A stretch of DNA of 12,705 nt from Methanosarcina sp. (lineage in GTDB: Archaea; Halobacteriota; Methanosarcinia; Methanosarcinales; Methanosarcinaceae), in assembly GCA_013331265.1 (NCBI GenBank), contig DUGS01000191.1, positions 1-12,705 of the forward strand. The letters are read 5' to 3'. Below are positions 12,645-12,705 of this stretch, one piece after another. The notes under the pieces were generated by a model. The model was not told the origin of the DNA. It did not search any database and saw only the letters and a list, made by a program, of their open reading frames with translations. A program made the position numbers and the translations under genes. The number at the start of each line of letters is the position of its first letter. The stretch's first letter is position 1.

Positions 12645-12658
12645 CTTTATATATATTC
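12645..12658 (-). promoter_or_regulatory. TATA box of the two-domain cupredoxin-like gene
   Basis: The minus strand reads AATATATATAAAG, an excellent archaeal TATA box. Its centre is about 25 bp from the outer edge of the hairpin described above, and about 70 bp from the ATG. Confidence 0.65.
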
Positions 12659-12705
12659 TATTATTGAAAATTCTTTATTTTGAAAAGAGAAAATCTTTGT
12701 CCGTA

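Noticed and set aside
1..12705. tRNA, rRNA or CRISPR arrays
   Set aside because: No cloverleaf with GTTC-type T-loop, no rRNA-like block and no regularly spaced identical repeats were found by eye.

Overview
The window is almost certainly from a methanogenic archaeon of the genus Methanosarcina. The strongest marker is a methanogen-specific V4R-domain regulator (MsvR) at 6074-6814, whose V4R cysteines sit at 175, 206, 225, 232 and 240. Supporting signs are archaeal TATA boxes with long AT-rich intergenic regions, an archaeal Trm1, a DUF2110 protein, a secreted YVTN/TolB-like beta-propeller, and a PAS/HisKA_2 histidine kinase of the type expanded in this genus. The species cannot be decided from the window. 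I see no rRNA, tRNA, CRISPR array or intact transposase.

Left part (1-4490). A secreted seven-bladed propeller protein runs leftward. Divergent from it lies a flavodoxin gene that is visibly richer in GC than its surroundings, so it was probably acquired. It is followed by a soluble GAF/PAS histidine kinase without a partner response regulator, and then a universal stress protein.

Middle (4491-7793). A structured convergent spacer separates uspA from a leftward two-gene operon, pspA followed by a PspA-associated-domain gene (membrane stress). Divergent from pspA is msvR, a redox-sensing repressor. A TTCG-N8-CGAA palindrome sits directly against the msvR TATA box and is very probably its own operator. 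A DUF2110 gene follows on the opposite strand; its upstream region carries a decayed hairpin resembling IS200/IS605 transposon ends.

Right part (7794-12705). All genes run leftward: a winged-helix protein with an acidic linker, trm1 (tRNA G26 dimethyltransferase), and three secreted or lipid-anchored proteins that end in cupredoxin-like beta-sandwich domains. These three paralogs (four domains) keep the cupredoxin framework but have lost the Cys and His copper ligands; two keep only the C-terminal Met. They differ in anchoring (two lipoproteins with acidic TPEET-type linkers, one secreted protein with a basic linker and two domains). This metal-ligand-less surface family is the most original feature of the window. 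The spacers around it hold good stem-loop terminators, a strong 5' hairpin at the predicted start of the two-domain gene, and a double-hairpin element at 10461-10525 that no annotated gene explains.

Together the genes suggest an envelope, redox and stress neighbourhood (PspA, UspA, MsvR, flavodoxin, surface cupredoxin-like proteins), but most are separate transcription units and co-regulation is not shown by the sequence.
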